Positions 16,886 through 25,450 of a DNA stretch of 64,000 nt are shown here, one piece after another (position 1 is the stretch's first letter; every line of letters begins with the position of its first letter). The position numbers were made by a program, and so were the translations under genes. Source of the DNA: DTKD01 sp964494345. GTDB lineage: Bacteria > Armatimonadota > UBA5829. A model generated the notes under the pieces. It saw only the letters and a list, made by a program, of their open reading frames with translations, was not told the origin of the DNA and ran no database searches. The stretch is taken from the NCBI GenBank assembly GCA_964494345.1, contig CAZBSI010000003.1:248001-312000 (forward strand). Direction: 5' to 3'.

Positions 16886-18754
16886 TCAACTCTCTTGCCT
16901 GCGGCCGTTGGCTATGCTTACCGCGAGGATGGCGACGTCGGCAGGGGTTACGCCCGGGACTCGTGAAGCCTGCCCAAGAGTGGTCGGGCGAACACGGGCC
17001 AACTTCTCGGCGGCCTCCCGTGAAAGCGCCCTGATCTCGGCGTAGTCTATGGCTTGGGGTATCGGCTTCTCCTCAAGTTTTCTGGCCTGCTGAACCTGCG
17101 CCTCCTGCCGCTCGATATAGCCCATATACTTAACACTGATTTCTACCTGCTCTGCGACGTCTAAGGGCACCTCGCCGTTGGGCACTGCCCTTGCGATGTC
17201 GCTGTATTGTATATCCGGTCGGCGCAGAATCTCTTCGAGAGAGATGCTGCGGCCGTTGATCTGTATGCCGAGTGATTCGGTCTGCTGAGTATCAGAAGGC
17301 CGGAGGTATGTGTTGGCGAGGCGAATGTGCTCTTTTTCGACCATCGCCTGTTTGGTTTGAAAACGATCCCAGCGTTCATCGGAGATGAGACCGACCTGCC
17401 TGCCGATTGGGGTAAGTCGCTGATCGGCGTTGTCCTGTCGCAGCAGCAGCCTGTATTCGGCTCTGGAGGTCAGCAGTCTGTAGGGGTCGCTGACGCCCTT
17501 GGTGACGAGGTCGTCGATGAGTACGCCGATGTAGCCCTGATCTCGACGAATTACAATTGGCTCCCTGCCTCTGATAAGCTGGGCTGCGTTGATAGCGGCC
17601 ATAAGGCCCTGAGCAGCAGCCTCCTCGTAGCCTGAAGTGCCGTTGATTTGACCTGCGAAGAACAGCCCATCGACGAGCTTGGTCTCTAACGACGGCTTTA
17701 GCTGGGTGGGAGGGGCGAAGTCGTATTCTATTGCATAGCCCGGGCGGATCATCCGGCACTGCTCAAGACCGGGAATCGTGCGCAAAGCCTGGATTTGCAC
17801 GTCCTCCGGCAGGCTCGTCGACATTCCCTGCACATAAATCTCGTCGGTGTTCCAGCCCTCCTGTTCAAGAAATATCTGGTGACGGAGCTTATCTGGAAAC
17901 TTGACCAATTTGTCCTCTATGGAAGGGCAATATCTCGGCCCAACGCCCTCAATACGACCGCCATACATCGCGGACCGCTGCAGATTACGGATAATAATGT
18001 CGCGGGTCTCGTCGTTTGTATAGGTGAGAAAACACGGCAGTTGGGACTCGGCGTTGTCGTAGGCAGCCGTTCGCATAAATGAAAACGGGCCTGCATCTGG
18101 CTCTGAATCCTGTCTCTCGCATTTGGAATAGTCGATGCTCTTTTTGTCGATACGGGCAGTGGTCCCTGTTTTGAGCCTGCCAAGCTCGAATCCGAGATTT
18201 CTGAGGCTGTCGGAAAGCGTTTTGGCGGCGAACTCCCCTGCCCTGCCGGCGGAAATCTGGGTCTCGCCGATGTGAATCAAGCCGTTCAGAAACGTGCCGG
18301 TGGTGACGATTACACACTGCGCAGCGTATTGGATGCCTGTTTGAGTGGTGACGATCAGTTTTGAGTTGCTATGCTGCGCAATATCCTCGACCATAGCCTG
18401 CCTGATGTCAAGGCCGGGCTGCGCCATCATTACCCGACTGAGATAGGACTCATAGAGCCGTTTGTCTACCTGAGCACGCAAGGCTCGCACTGCGGGGCCT
18501 TTGCCGGTGTTGAGCAGCCGGATGTGCGTAAGAGTGGCATCAGTGGCAAGCGCCTGCTCGCCGCCCATCGCGTCGATCTCTCGCACCAGATTGCCCTTTG
18601 CCGGGCCGCCGAGGCTGCAGTTGCAGGCCATCAGGCCGATGGTGTCCATATTTATTGTCAGAAGCAGGGTGTCCAACCCCATTCGAGCCGACGCCAAAGC
18701 TGCCTCGCAGCCGGCATGCCCTGCCCCAACGACTATGACTTGGTAGGTTTGCAT
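16886..18754 (-). CDS. mnmG: tRNA uridine-5-carboxymethylaminomethyl modification enzyme MnmG
   Basis: A 622-residue FAD enzyme that works with MnmE to modify the wobble uridine of several tRNAs. The N-terminal dinucleotide fold is VVGAGHAGCEAA (7-18). CNCSLGGPAKGNLVREID near residue 47 and GTFLNGLIHIGE near 130 are signature blocks, and the C-terminal helical MnmE-binding region is complete. I place the start at the ATG at 18754, since a longer in-frame reading would run into the neighbouring gene's control region. An extended -10 promoter ends 9 nt before this ATG and there is no Shine-Dalgarno, so the mRNA may be leaderless. Confidence 0.95.
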   Translation of the reverse strand: MQTYQVIVVGAGHAGCEAALASARMGLDTLLLTINMDTIGLMACNCSLGGPAKGNLVREIDAMGGEQALATDATLTHIRLLNTGKGPAVRALRAQVDKRLYESYLSRVMMAQPGLDIRQAMVEDIAQHSNSKLIVTTQTGIQYAAQCVIVTTGTFLNGLIHIGETQISAGRAGEFAAKTLSDSLRNLGFELGRLKTGTTARIDKKSIDYSKCERQDSEPDAGPFSFMRTAAYDNAESQLPCFLTYTNDETRDIIIRNLQRSAMYGGRIEGVGPRYCPSIEDKLVKFPDKLRHQIFLEQEGWNTDEIYVQGMSTSLPEDVQIQALRTIPGLEQCRMIRPGYAIEYDFAPPTQLKPSLETKLVDGLFFAGQINGTSGYEEAAAQGLMAAINAAQLIRGREPIVIRRDQGYIGVLIDDLVTKGVSDPYRLLTSRAEYRLLLRQDNADQRLTPIGRQVGLISDERWDRFQTKQAMVEKEHIRLANTYLRPSDTQQTESLGIQINGRSISLEEILRRPDIQYSDIARAVPNGEVPLDVAEQVEISVKYMGYIERQEAQVQQARKLEEKPIPQAIDYAEIRALSREAAEKLARVRPTTLGQASRVPGVTPADVAILAVSIANGRRQES

Positions 18755-18763
18755 TACTATTTT

Positions 18764-18772
18764 ATTATAGCA
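18764..18772 (-). promoter_or_regulatory. extended -10 promoter TGCTATAAT for leaderless mnmG
   Basis: Read on the leftward strand, TGC-TATAAT is followed by 9 nt and then the mnmG ATG. The -35 at 17-bp spacing (CCCAGT) is poor, which fits an extended -10 promoter. The expected start site falls within about 2-4 nt of the ATG. Confidence 0.6.
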
Positions 18773-18818
18773 GGTTTGTGGCGAGCACTGGGCATTAACG
18801 CTTATGCCCTGCTGATAC

Positions 18819-20801
18819 CTACCAGTTGACAGGGTATACGCTGATGTTGGTAAGGCAGCCAATCAGCGTTGTTACGGCGCCGCCCAGGAAGTCTCCGGCG
18901 ATCAGACCCAGGAACAGAGGCATCATCTTTCTGTATAGCTTCATACCCCCGGATTTGATGATGATTATCTTAGCCAGCCACGCGATAAAGAAAGGCAGCC
19001 AGGTGTTGTATACCAGCCACGTGGTCGACATACAGTAGCCCACCGGGTGGAACGGCCACCAGACATAGCGCATACGCATCGACGACAAAAACATCGTCAT
19101 AAACACACCGATTCCGACGCCCATCAAGCCAGATCTGTCCGGGGTCGACGGGGTTTTGATCCAGGTGCCGAGCATGTCGAAGGATTTTTTGCCCATCATA
19201 GAGCGCCAGGTGTCGGTTTTTGCCAGCGCCCCAAACTTCGTCCACACATATAAAGCGATGATAAATGAGACCACCGTTCCGAAAATCACGGCTAAAATCA
19301 TCGCCCAGGCCATCTTTCCGGGCTTGATACCTGCAGAATCGGCCATTTTGAAGCCATCAAGTTGGTGGGACATACAGACGCCGCGGAAGTCCTGCTGCGC
19401 TGTGGCGGCTCGTACGTAGGTGAGGGCGGTCAGGTCCGATCCATTGAATGCTCCGCTGCCACCCATCATGACCATAAACCTGAAAGCGTCGATCTCCGGC
19501 CCCACCGGCCAGGCATTGCCAGTCTCGGCACGAATTCGCGTAGCGGCAAGCAGATAAGCCAGCATCAGAATAACCCAAACCACAGCAATATATACACTGG
19601 CACCCGCTATGACCGTAAAGGCTATCATCGCCAAAACGCTGAATATCAGGCCCAATACCGCTGTTCGATATCCCCTTGCTTCGGGATCATTGGTGGGATT
19701 ATCGCCAAAAGCTGCGGCAAAGACTTCTTTGAGATGCGCCTTGGATATCCACACGCTAAGCCCAGCCAACGCTAAAAATGAACCGACAGCCTGATATGTG
19801 CGCCAGGGAAATACGCTCTGCACCCCAGCCCCACCAGTAGACCAACCGACAGCCGCCCCCCAAACCGACTCCGCCTGGCCCAGCAAATAGAAGAACCAGC
19901 AGCTAAACACAACCTCCGTGGACAGCAGATATCCAATACCTATCACAAATGGGAAGAATGTAACAATTACCGGATTCATCGCGTTCCACGGCGGGTTTTG
20001 GAAACTGGCGGATAGGTCGGTGGCTCTTAAGGAAACATTCGGCAGAGCCGGATAATTGAGCGCCAGCGTGTTCCAGCAGACGATAATAAAGGTGACCACA
20101 GTTCCGATCCAGAAGAGCCGATCACTAAGAATCGGAGCGTTGTCTTTAGCCAACTCTATTGGCAGCGTGACCGTCGGGAACGAAAGCCGCTCTCTCTCGA
20201 TCCACTGTTTGCGCAAAATGAACATCATGCACAGAGTCGAGGTGGTAAATACCACCAAAAACCCGCACCAGATGGCAATTTGCTTCGCCCAAACCTGCAA
20301 ATTGAGCGTCTGCCCACCCTTGTAGAACGCACCAAGTGCGTCGATATTAGACTGCACCATCCACTTGGGTACGAAATTAAGAAACGGAGCAGCCCAGGTC
20401 TTGGCGGGGTCTACGTGGTTGAAATAATGCGCAGCGGTGATGGTGGGGATCAGGAAGTGCATTCCACCTGAGCTGGATAGCACGGTGCTAACCGCGCTCA
20501 TAACGTAGATCGTCAGCAACTCCGCTGAGGCCAATCGAAGACCGGGAGCAAGGCGCGTGATGCCAATGTTTATAAACACAAGTGCGAATAAAACGCTAAA
20601 CGCGCCCACGGGTATTGAGGTGTTTGCCAACGCGGTATGCCCCCGCGTGCCGCCCAACACCAGCTCAGCGTAGTGAATCCATAGATCGATCAACGCCGAG
20701 ACTACTATCCCGATCAATATAGCACGAACAGTTACGCCGGACGCGCCTCGCTGCTTCGGCTTGATTTCTGTATCTTCCTTGACTGGTATCTGATTGGACA
20801 T
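18819..20801 (-). CDS. DUF6785/DUF6784-type polytopic membrane protein
   Basis: A 660-residue integral membrane protein with about 12-14 hydrophobic segments across its length and a polar N terminus of about 25 residues. Examples are AILIGIVVSALIDLWIHY and VFINIGITRLAPGLRLAS. The overall plan resembles the oligopeptide-transporter-like DUF6785 and DUF6784 proteins that are abundant in Armatimonadota and Planctomycetota. A conserved SSSGGMHFLIPTITAA segment lies near residue 115. The function is not known to me and a transporter is only a guess. I prefer ATG at 20801, with AAGGTG 6 nt upstream, to the GTG at 20810. It ends 64 bp before the mnmG start and no partner genes are adjacent. Confidence 0.72.
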   Translation of the reverse strand: MSNQIPVKEDTEIKPKQRGASGVTVRAILIGIVVSALIDLWIHYAELVLGGTRGHTALANTSIPVGAFSVLFALVFINIGITRLAPGLRLASAELLTIYVMSAVSTVLSSSGGMHFLIPTITAAHYFNHVDPAKTWAAPFLNFVPKWMVQSNIDALGAFYKGGQTLNLQVWAKQIAIWCGFLVVFTTSTLCMMFILRKQWIERERLSFPTVTLPIELAKDNAPILSDRLFWIGTVVTFIIVCWNTLALNYPALPNVSLRATDLSASFQNPPWNAMNPVIVTFFPFVIGIGYLLSTEVVFSCWFFYLLGQAESVWGAAVGWSTGGAGVQSVFPWRTYQAVGSFLALAGLSVWISKAHLKEVFAAAFGDNPTNDPEARGYRTAVLGLIFSVLAMIAFTVIAGASVYIAVVWVILMLAYLLAATRIRAETGNAWPVGPEIDAFRFMVMMGGSGAFNGSDLTALTYVRAATAQQDFRGVCMSHQLDGFKMADSAGIKPGKMAWAMILAVIFGTVVSFIIALYVWTKFGALAKTDTWRSMMGKKSFDMLGTWIKTPSTPDRSGLMGVGIGVFMTMFLSSMRMRYVWWPFHPVGYCMSTTWLVYNTWLPFFIAWLAKIIIIKSGGMKLYRKMMPLFLGLIAGDFLGGAVTTLIGCLTNISVYPVNW

Positions 20802-20868
20802 ATTGCTCACCTTACGCTATTTTACAGCATTACGGCAAGATGAGCTAGTAATATTTAAGCCAAAAAGA

Positions 20869-20902
20869 TTCCAGGTCGCAGCGCTATGGCCGCGACCTGG
20901 AA
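20869..20902 (-). terminator. intrinsic terminator, 11-bp stem
   Basis: TTCCAGGTCGC (20869-20879) pairs with GCGACCTGGAA (20892-20902) across a 12-nt loop. On the leftward strand it is followed by CTTTTTGG, suiting termination of the SdrD-like gene. The right arm is followed by AAAAAG, so it is directional. Confidence 0.75.
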
Positions 20903-20915
20903 AAAGACTCAAAAT

Positions 20916-20978
20916 ATAGTGGCCAAGGCTGTGGCCCGGCCACTATTTGGTTACCTATTGGCGATTCGGAAATCGTCA
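20916..20978. repeat. hairpin ATAGTGGCC/GGCCACTAT and family B palindrome copy
   Basis: 20916-20946 is a 9-bp perfect inverted repeat with a 13-nt loop. 20959-20978 is TGGCGAT-TCGGAA-ATCGTCA, a diverged family B palindrome in which a G.U pair replaces a Watson-Crick pair. Both lie between the terminator and the stop codon of the SdrD-like gene. Confidence 0.5.
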
Positions 20979-21008
20979 TTTAGTATCCTACCAAGAGTCT
21001 CGCTCTAT

Positions 21009-24000
21009 TTACTTGTATGTGTTGTTAATGCCAGCCACGATGCTGTTGAGAGTCGATACGCTGACGCCCCACGGCAGATAGCAAGTGTATCCGCCCAGCA
21101 CGTTTTCGGACAGAGAAAGAACCTGACCTATGGTCCAACCCTTAAGAGCGGTGTTGCTCAGCTTAACGCTGCCGAGGCCGCGGGTGGTGACTCCGGCATT
21201 GGAGAAGTCGACGTTGAGCCTGAGGGCCAGAACATTGCCCGCGAACTCACCAGCGCTGGACAAAGTCGGATTACACAGGGACCTGTTCAGGATGCTTGCC
21301 CTGCCAGTCTGCGGCAGGAAGTAGCCGATCTTGTCCGATCCGGTGAACGTCAACTTGTAATATGAGCCGATGGTAAGCCTGATGCAGGGATAAACCTTGC
21401 AGAACTTGCCTTTCAACAACACAACTGCAGGATTGCTGCTGGATGTTGAACCCCAGTCGGCCTGGGAATAGGTGACGTAGGCCACGGTCTTGGTTATGGT
21501 AGTCTTGCACGACGAAGTGCTGCTGACCTTGTATCCGCCAGGCGGGCATCCGCTGGCGGTGGCCTGGTTGATCAGAACATCGCTACTGGAAACAGGCGGA
21601 TTGCACGGAGTCGAGCAGTATTTGCTGCAGCCTCCGCTGGAAACGGACTTCACCACATAAGTTTTGTCGAACTCGGCGATCTCACCGGGAGCCATAGAGG
21701 CTTTCTGCCAAATAACGCCGCCGAGCAACGGGTCGTCGACAACAACTCTGGTAAGGGTCGTATTGCCGTTATTGACGACCTTGAAGTGATAGGTGATAGT
21801 GTCGCCGACTTTCGCACTGCTCGGGCCGGTTTTGACCAGGCAAATAGCAGGCGTGCAGCCCGCGTAGCCGAAGTCTACGTCTGTGCGGTTCTGGCCGGCG
21901 GACAGATACACCTTAGTGGAGCCGTTGTGGGTCCCATCGAGTTCATAGGTCTGCTTAACATTCGCAGGCAGAGTGTTTGTATTGACAATCACTGTATATG
22001 TGCCGGCTGGCAGATCCTTGAAGATATAGTCGCCGTTGCCAGACGTGGTGGCGGTGGCCAGTGTTCTGCCGTTAATATCTTTAAGGGTCAGCTTGACTCC
22101 GTTGATGCCAGGCTCTCCAGCGTCCTGCTTGCCGTTGCCGTTGTAGTCGAACCACACACGGTCACCGATTGAGCCTGTGGCGGCGCCGACGGTCGTGGTG
22201 CAGGATGACTGATCCGTCACTGCATCATCCTGCGGCGAGGTCGCTGTGACGATAGCAACGTTTACGAGCTTGTCCTTCGGCTTGCAGGGCGGCTTAGGCT
22301 CGCAGGGGGGTCTGAAACCGCAGTTAGCCGAAAATGTATTTGTGCTCATCGTCGCAACGCTGCTGGAGGTCAACGCACCCTGATCGACCTTATAGGTGCG
22401 AGTGAACTCGACCGTCTCGCCAGGCGCCATAACGTCTTTTGTCCAGATGACGCCACCAAGCAGCGGGTCGTTTACCGTGACGTTGAAAAGATAGGTGTCG
22501 CCGGTGTTGGTCACCTTGAACTTATATGTTATGCACTGACCGACCTGCGCGGTCTCCGGGCCCGTTTTGATCAGCTTAACGCTCGGCGCCGACCCTGTGT
22601 AACCGAAATCGACATCTCTTCGATCCTCGCCGGCCGTGAGAGTTACTGTGGCGCTGCTGTCGAGGTCACCGTCAAGGTCGTAGGTCTGCGAAAGCCCTGC
22701 GGGCAGAGTAGTCTCGTCCACAACAACGGTATATGTCCCCGGATAGAGGTTCTCGAACAGGTAGCCGCCGTCGGCCGCAGTTACTGTAGTGGCAATAACT
22801 GCGCCGTCTTCATTGAGCAGCTTAACTGTAACGCCGCCGATTCCAGGCTCGTCTTCATCCTGAACGCCATCGGCATTGATGTCGTTCCAGACGCGGTCGC
22901 CGACAGAGCATGTTTGCCAATACCCAAAGTCGACGTTAAGGTTCACCTCACCGGTTTTGAGGCGGATCACCGCAGTGTCGGGAGTGTCGAGACCGTCGAG
23001 ATCGTAGGTCTGGATGGCGCCTTCAGGCAGCGTATCATAATCAACAGTTATTCTATAGGTGCCGGCAGGCAGGTTCGGGAAGAGATAGTAGCCATTCTCA
23101 TCAGTGACAGCGGTAGCCGTGTAATCGACTATTCCGTCGCCATTAAAATCGGCTTCAAGTATGACAGTAACATCCTCAATACCAACCTCATTTTCGTCCT
23201 GGATTCCGTCGCCATTTGAGTCAAACCAAACGGTGTCGCCGATCGCGCCGCTTCTCATAAGAATCTTTGATTTGCTGAGCACCTGAGTGCCGCGGGCGGG
23301 GATAGCCATATCCCACTGGAACGCAAATGCAACGTCTCCGGAGTATGGCGTTACGCCATTGGAGAGGTCGAGTATGGGAGCGTTATTGAGACGATTAAAC
23401 AGGTCCGCAGCGTTACCGATCTCCCATCTGTCCGGGACAGGGGTCATACCGCCGGTCGAGGCGGACTCAGTGGTAATTAAGGATCCGTCCCACTGAGCAA
23501 CTGTGGTTTGATTAACCAAAGCCGCGCTGTCGTTATCGGGTGTGTTGTCCAGATTGAGATCAGTAAACTCGAACAGATGGAACGTAATTGGGGCGGTGGT
23601 CTTGTTTTGAATACGCACCATCTCAGCTATTGTCGCATTGCCGCTGCCTGGCTGGCCTCCATTAAGTATATATCGCAGCAGCACGTCGACCGACTGGCCT
23701 TTGTAGAGCAAATCTATCACATTAGGGGCCGCTTGAGTCACCACTGGAATAGCCAGTTGATTTATCGGCTGCTGCTGGGTGTCTCCGATGCGATAGTACC
23801 ACCACTGAGAAGCCAGTTGGTTTATCTCATCGAGCACCCAACTATGCATGCCAATCGTGGAGTCTGGGTCAATGGTTACGGTGCTGTTGCCGGAGGCTAT
23901 AGTATAGGAATTGGCCTCGACACACATCGGAGTCATTAACAGCGATACGGCGACCAGCGTGAGCAAGACCATCGCAAGTACACCGTGCTTAAGAGAAAAA

Positions 24001-24014
24001 CTAGTAAAGCGCAT
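21009..24014 (-). CDS. secreted SdrD/DUF11 repeat protein with shared N-terminal domain
   Basis: A 1001-residue exported surface protein. A signal peptide covers residues 1-35. Residues ~36-255 form the unnamed domain shared with the two PEP-CTERM proteins next door. Three SdrD B-like repeats follow (starts GDTVWFDSNGDGIQDENE, GDRVWNDINADG, GDRVWFDYNGNG), each with Asp/Asn-rich calcium-type loops. Two DUF11-like modules follow the second and third repeats (VKLIKTGP, ICLVKTGP). Pro/Cys-rich links (CEPKPPCKPK) sit inside the DUF11 modules. The last ~150 residues, with ADWGS and FLPQTGRASIL, are a separate C-terminal domain found at the ends of many secreted proteins. No PEP-CTERM or LPXTG anchor is present. 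GGGAGAG precedes the ATG. It is probably an extracellular structural or adhesive protein. Confidence 0.85.
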   Translation of the reverse strand: MRFTSFSLKHGVLAMVLLTLVAVSLLMTPMCVEANSYTIASGNSTVTIDPDSTIGMHSWVLDEINQLASQWWYYRIGDTQQQPINQLAIPVVTQAAPNVIDLLYKGQSVDVLLRYILNGGQPGSGNATIAEMVRIQNKTTAPITFHLFEFTDLNLDNTPDNDSAALVNQTTVAQWDGSLITTESASTGGMTPVPDRWEIGNAADLFNRLNNAPILDLSNGVTPYSGDVAFAFQWDMAIPARGTQVLSKSKILMRSGAIGDTVWFDSNGDGIQDENEVGIEDVTVILEADFNGDGIVDYTATAVTDENGYYLFPNLPAGTYRITVDYDTLPEGAIQTYDLDGLDTPDTAVIRLKTGEVNLNVDFGYWQTCSVGDRVWNDINADGVQDEDEPGIGGVTVKLLNEDGAVIATTVTAADGGYLFENLYPGTYTVVVDETTLPAGLSQTYDLDGDLDSSATVTLTAGEDRRDVDFGYTGSAPSVKLIKTGPETAQVGQCITYKFKVTNTGDTYLFNVTVNDPLLGGVIWTKDVMAPGETVEFTRTYKVDQGALTSSSVATMSTNTFSANCGFRPPCEPKPPCKPKDKLVNVAIVTATSPQDDAVTDQSSCTTTVGAATGSIGDRVWFDYNGNGKQDAGEPGINGVKLTLKDINGRTLATATTSGNGDYIFKDLPAGTYTVIVNTNTLPANVKQTYELDGTHNGSTKVYLSAGQNRTDVDFGYAGCTPAICLVKTGPSSAKVGDTITYHFKVVNNGNTTLTRVVVDDPLLGGVIWQKASMAPGEIAEFDKTYVVKSVSSGGCSKYCSTPCNPPVSSSDVLINQATASGCPPGGYKVSSTSSCKTTITKTVAYVTYSQADWGSTSSSNPAVVLLKGKFCKVYPCIRLTIGSYYKLTFTGSDKIGYFLPQTGRASILNRSLCNPTLSSAGEFAGNVLALRLNVDFSNAGVTTRGLGSVKLSNTALKGWTIGQVLSLSENVLGGYTCYLPWGVSVSTLNSIVAGINNTYK

Positions 24015-24328
24015 AACACAATACTCTCCCTTTTAGATTCTCGGCAGATATGCTGCCCAGTTCGGTTTGCGCCCGAATCACTAGACTTTCAGAGAGATTT
24101 TGCAAGCTGAGTACCTTACCGCCTGTCACTAATACCAGTTATTCGCTATTTTCATAATCGAGGGTCATTATTGACTCATTTTGCCTTTATGCCGTCATAT
24201 TGACTGTGTTGATATGACGTGTTTTTGGCTGATGATTTAAGGTGATCATCAGGAGTCGAGAGGCTAAGCAAAAGAGGAGCGCCGAAGCGCTCCCCTGCTT
24301 ATATATTGAGGTTAAATGATTGTTTGAA
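24015..24328. other. intergenic region with inverted repeats upstream of the SdrD-like gene
   Basis: No gene seen. CGTCATAT-N11-ATATGACG (24193-24219) and CTGATGA-N10-TCATCAG (24229-24252) are two dyads about 180 and 220 bp upstream of the leftward start. They may be operators or structure at the start of a leader. The terminator of the neighbouring PEP-CTERM gene is at 24276-24293. I could not find a convincing promoter hexamer pair. Confidence 0.45.
24276..24293 (-). terminator. intrinsic terminator with UUCG tetraloop
   Basis: On the leftward strand GGAGCGC-TTCG-GCGCTCC is a perfect 7-bp stem closed by the extra-stable C(UUCG)G loop, followed by TCTTTTGC. It ends the transcript of the PEP-CTERM gene at 24329-25135. 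Confidence 0.85.
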
Positions 24329-25135
24329 TTAGTTTTTGCGTCTGCGCATCAACGGCAGCAGGCCGACCATACTCGCCAACGCGAGCATTGACGCAGGCTC
24401 CGGCACCGCAGCGCCACCGAAGAGGGCGTTGTCCTGGCTCATCATCCAGGAGTCGTTGAGATAAACATCCCATTGTGCCACGCAGGCGGCATCTCCCTCA
24501 TAGTAATCGTTCGCAACCAGGCTTACATTGCCGTTGAGCTTGGCGAGCAAGCTCGCTGCATTACCGATTTCAATGAGGTCGGGGATCGCCAGGAAGCTCA
24601 GCATCGACTCAGTCGAACCAAAGGTTTGGGTGAATGTCGACGATGTGTCGAGCGTTCCGGCCTGCCCACCCGCGACGCCGTTCAGGTCGAGGTTGATATA
24701 TTCATAGAAATGCAAATCCAGAGCCGAAGCGGAGTTATTGGTAATAGTGACTATCTGTGCGAGGTCAGATTGTCCGCTGCCCACATCAGTGCCCATCAGC
24801 ATGTAGCTGATCTTCGCGTCAAACAGATCCCCGGAGTATAGAACCTCACACATCATGTCCAGAACAGGGTTTATAGTGGGTGCGCCCAGCGCGGTGAGCG
24901 GAGTGATGGGGCCGCTGCCAATGCTGAACCAGTATGAGTTCTGATTCATATGGTTGACTCCGTCGATAAGCCACTCATAGACTCCCGCCTGTGTGGTAGC
25001 GTCGATGTTGACCGTGCTGTTGGGCCCGAATGCGTCAGTGAGAGTAATGGGTTCTGCGTTTACTGCCATGCTCGCAGTTACGAGCAGCAGCGCCAATAGA
25101 ATTGCCGATAATCCTATCTTAAACACCTTATTCAC
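24329..25135 (-). CDS. PEP-CTERM-anchored secreted protein, paralogue 1
   Basis: A 268-residue exported protein. A signal peptide spans residues 1-27 (hydrophobic LSAILLALLLVTASM). The body (~28-235) is the domain shared with the neighbours on both sides. It has TQAGVYEWLIDGVNHMNQN near the start, a QIVTITNNSA strand, HFYEYINLDLNG, and EIGNAASLLAKLN near the end. The C terminus is a PEP-CTERM signal: VPEP, a short hydrophobic stretch, and RRRKN. This signal is cut by an exosortase and fixes the protein at the surface. The GTG start has GGAAGGAA upstream. It has its own promoter and terminator, so it is a single-gene unit. Confidence 0.85.
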   Translation of the reverse strand: MNKVFKIGLSAILLALLLVTASMAVNAEPITLTDAFGPNSTVNIDATTQAGVYEWLIDGVNHMNQNSYWFSIGSGPITPLTALGAPTINPVLDMMCEVLYSGDLFDAKISYMLMGTDVGSGQSDLAQIVTITNNSASALDLHFYEYINLDLNGVAGGQAGTLDTSSTFTQTFGSTESMLSFLAIPDLIEIGNAASLLAKLNGNVSLVANDYYEGDAACVAQWDVYLNDSWMMSQDNALFGGAAVPEPASMLALASMVGLLPLMRRRKN

Positions 25136-25261
25136 TTCCTTCCAATGTGTACGCCGCTTAATTAGTGCGCGTCATTAGTTCGCCCGGCTGTCTTATACTG
25201 CACGATTTTAGGCAGGCGGGCTATTTATGCGCCACTATGCGGTCTCGTATTTTAATAATTT

Positions 25262-25270
25262 ATTATAGCA
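25262..25270 (-). promoter_or_regulatory. extended -10 promoter TGCTATAAT for PEP-CTERM paralogue 1
   Basis: TGC-TATAAT on the leftward strand about 125 nt upstream of the GTG start. The -35 region is weak (TTAACA with a long 19-bp spacing at best). The transcript would carry a leader of about 115 nt. Confidence 0.5.
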
Positions 25271-25392
25271 TGAGATTTCAGGTTTGTGTTAACGTACAGC
25301 CTATTTATTTTCTCATTTCTTGCAGTTTGGTAAGGTTTATGCAGTGCGGCCGAAGCTCATCTATATATTTGAACGCCCTTGAACCGAAAAAC

Positions 25393-25414
25393 AGGGCGCT
25401 CAGTCGAGCGCCCT
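25393..25414 (-). terminator. intrinsic terminator, 9-bp stem
   Basis: AGGGCGCTC-GACT-GAGCGCCCT on the leftward strand, followed by GTTTTTC. It closes the transcript of PEP-CTERM paralogue 2. The rest of 25136-25450 holds the promoter and leader of paralogue 1 and no gene. Confidence 0.85.
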
Positions 25415-25450
25415 GCACATATTGAGAATAATATGGTTGTTTTAATTGAA

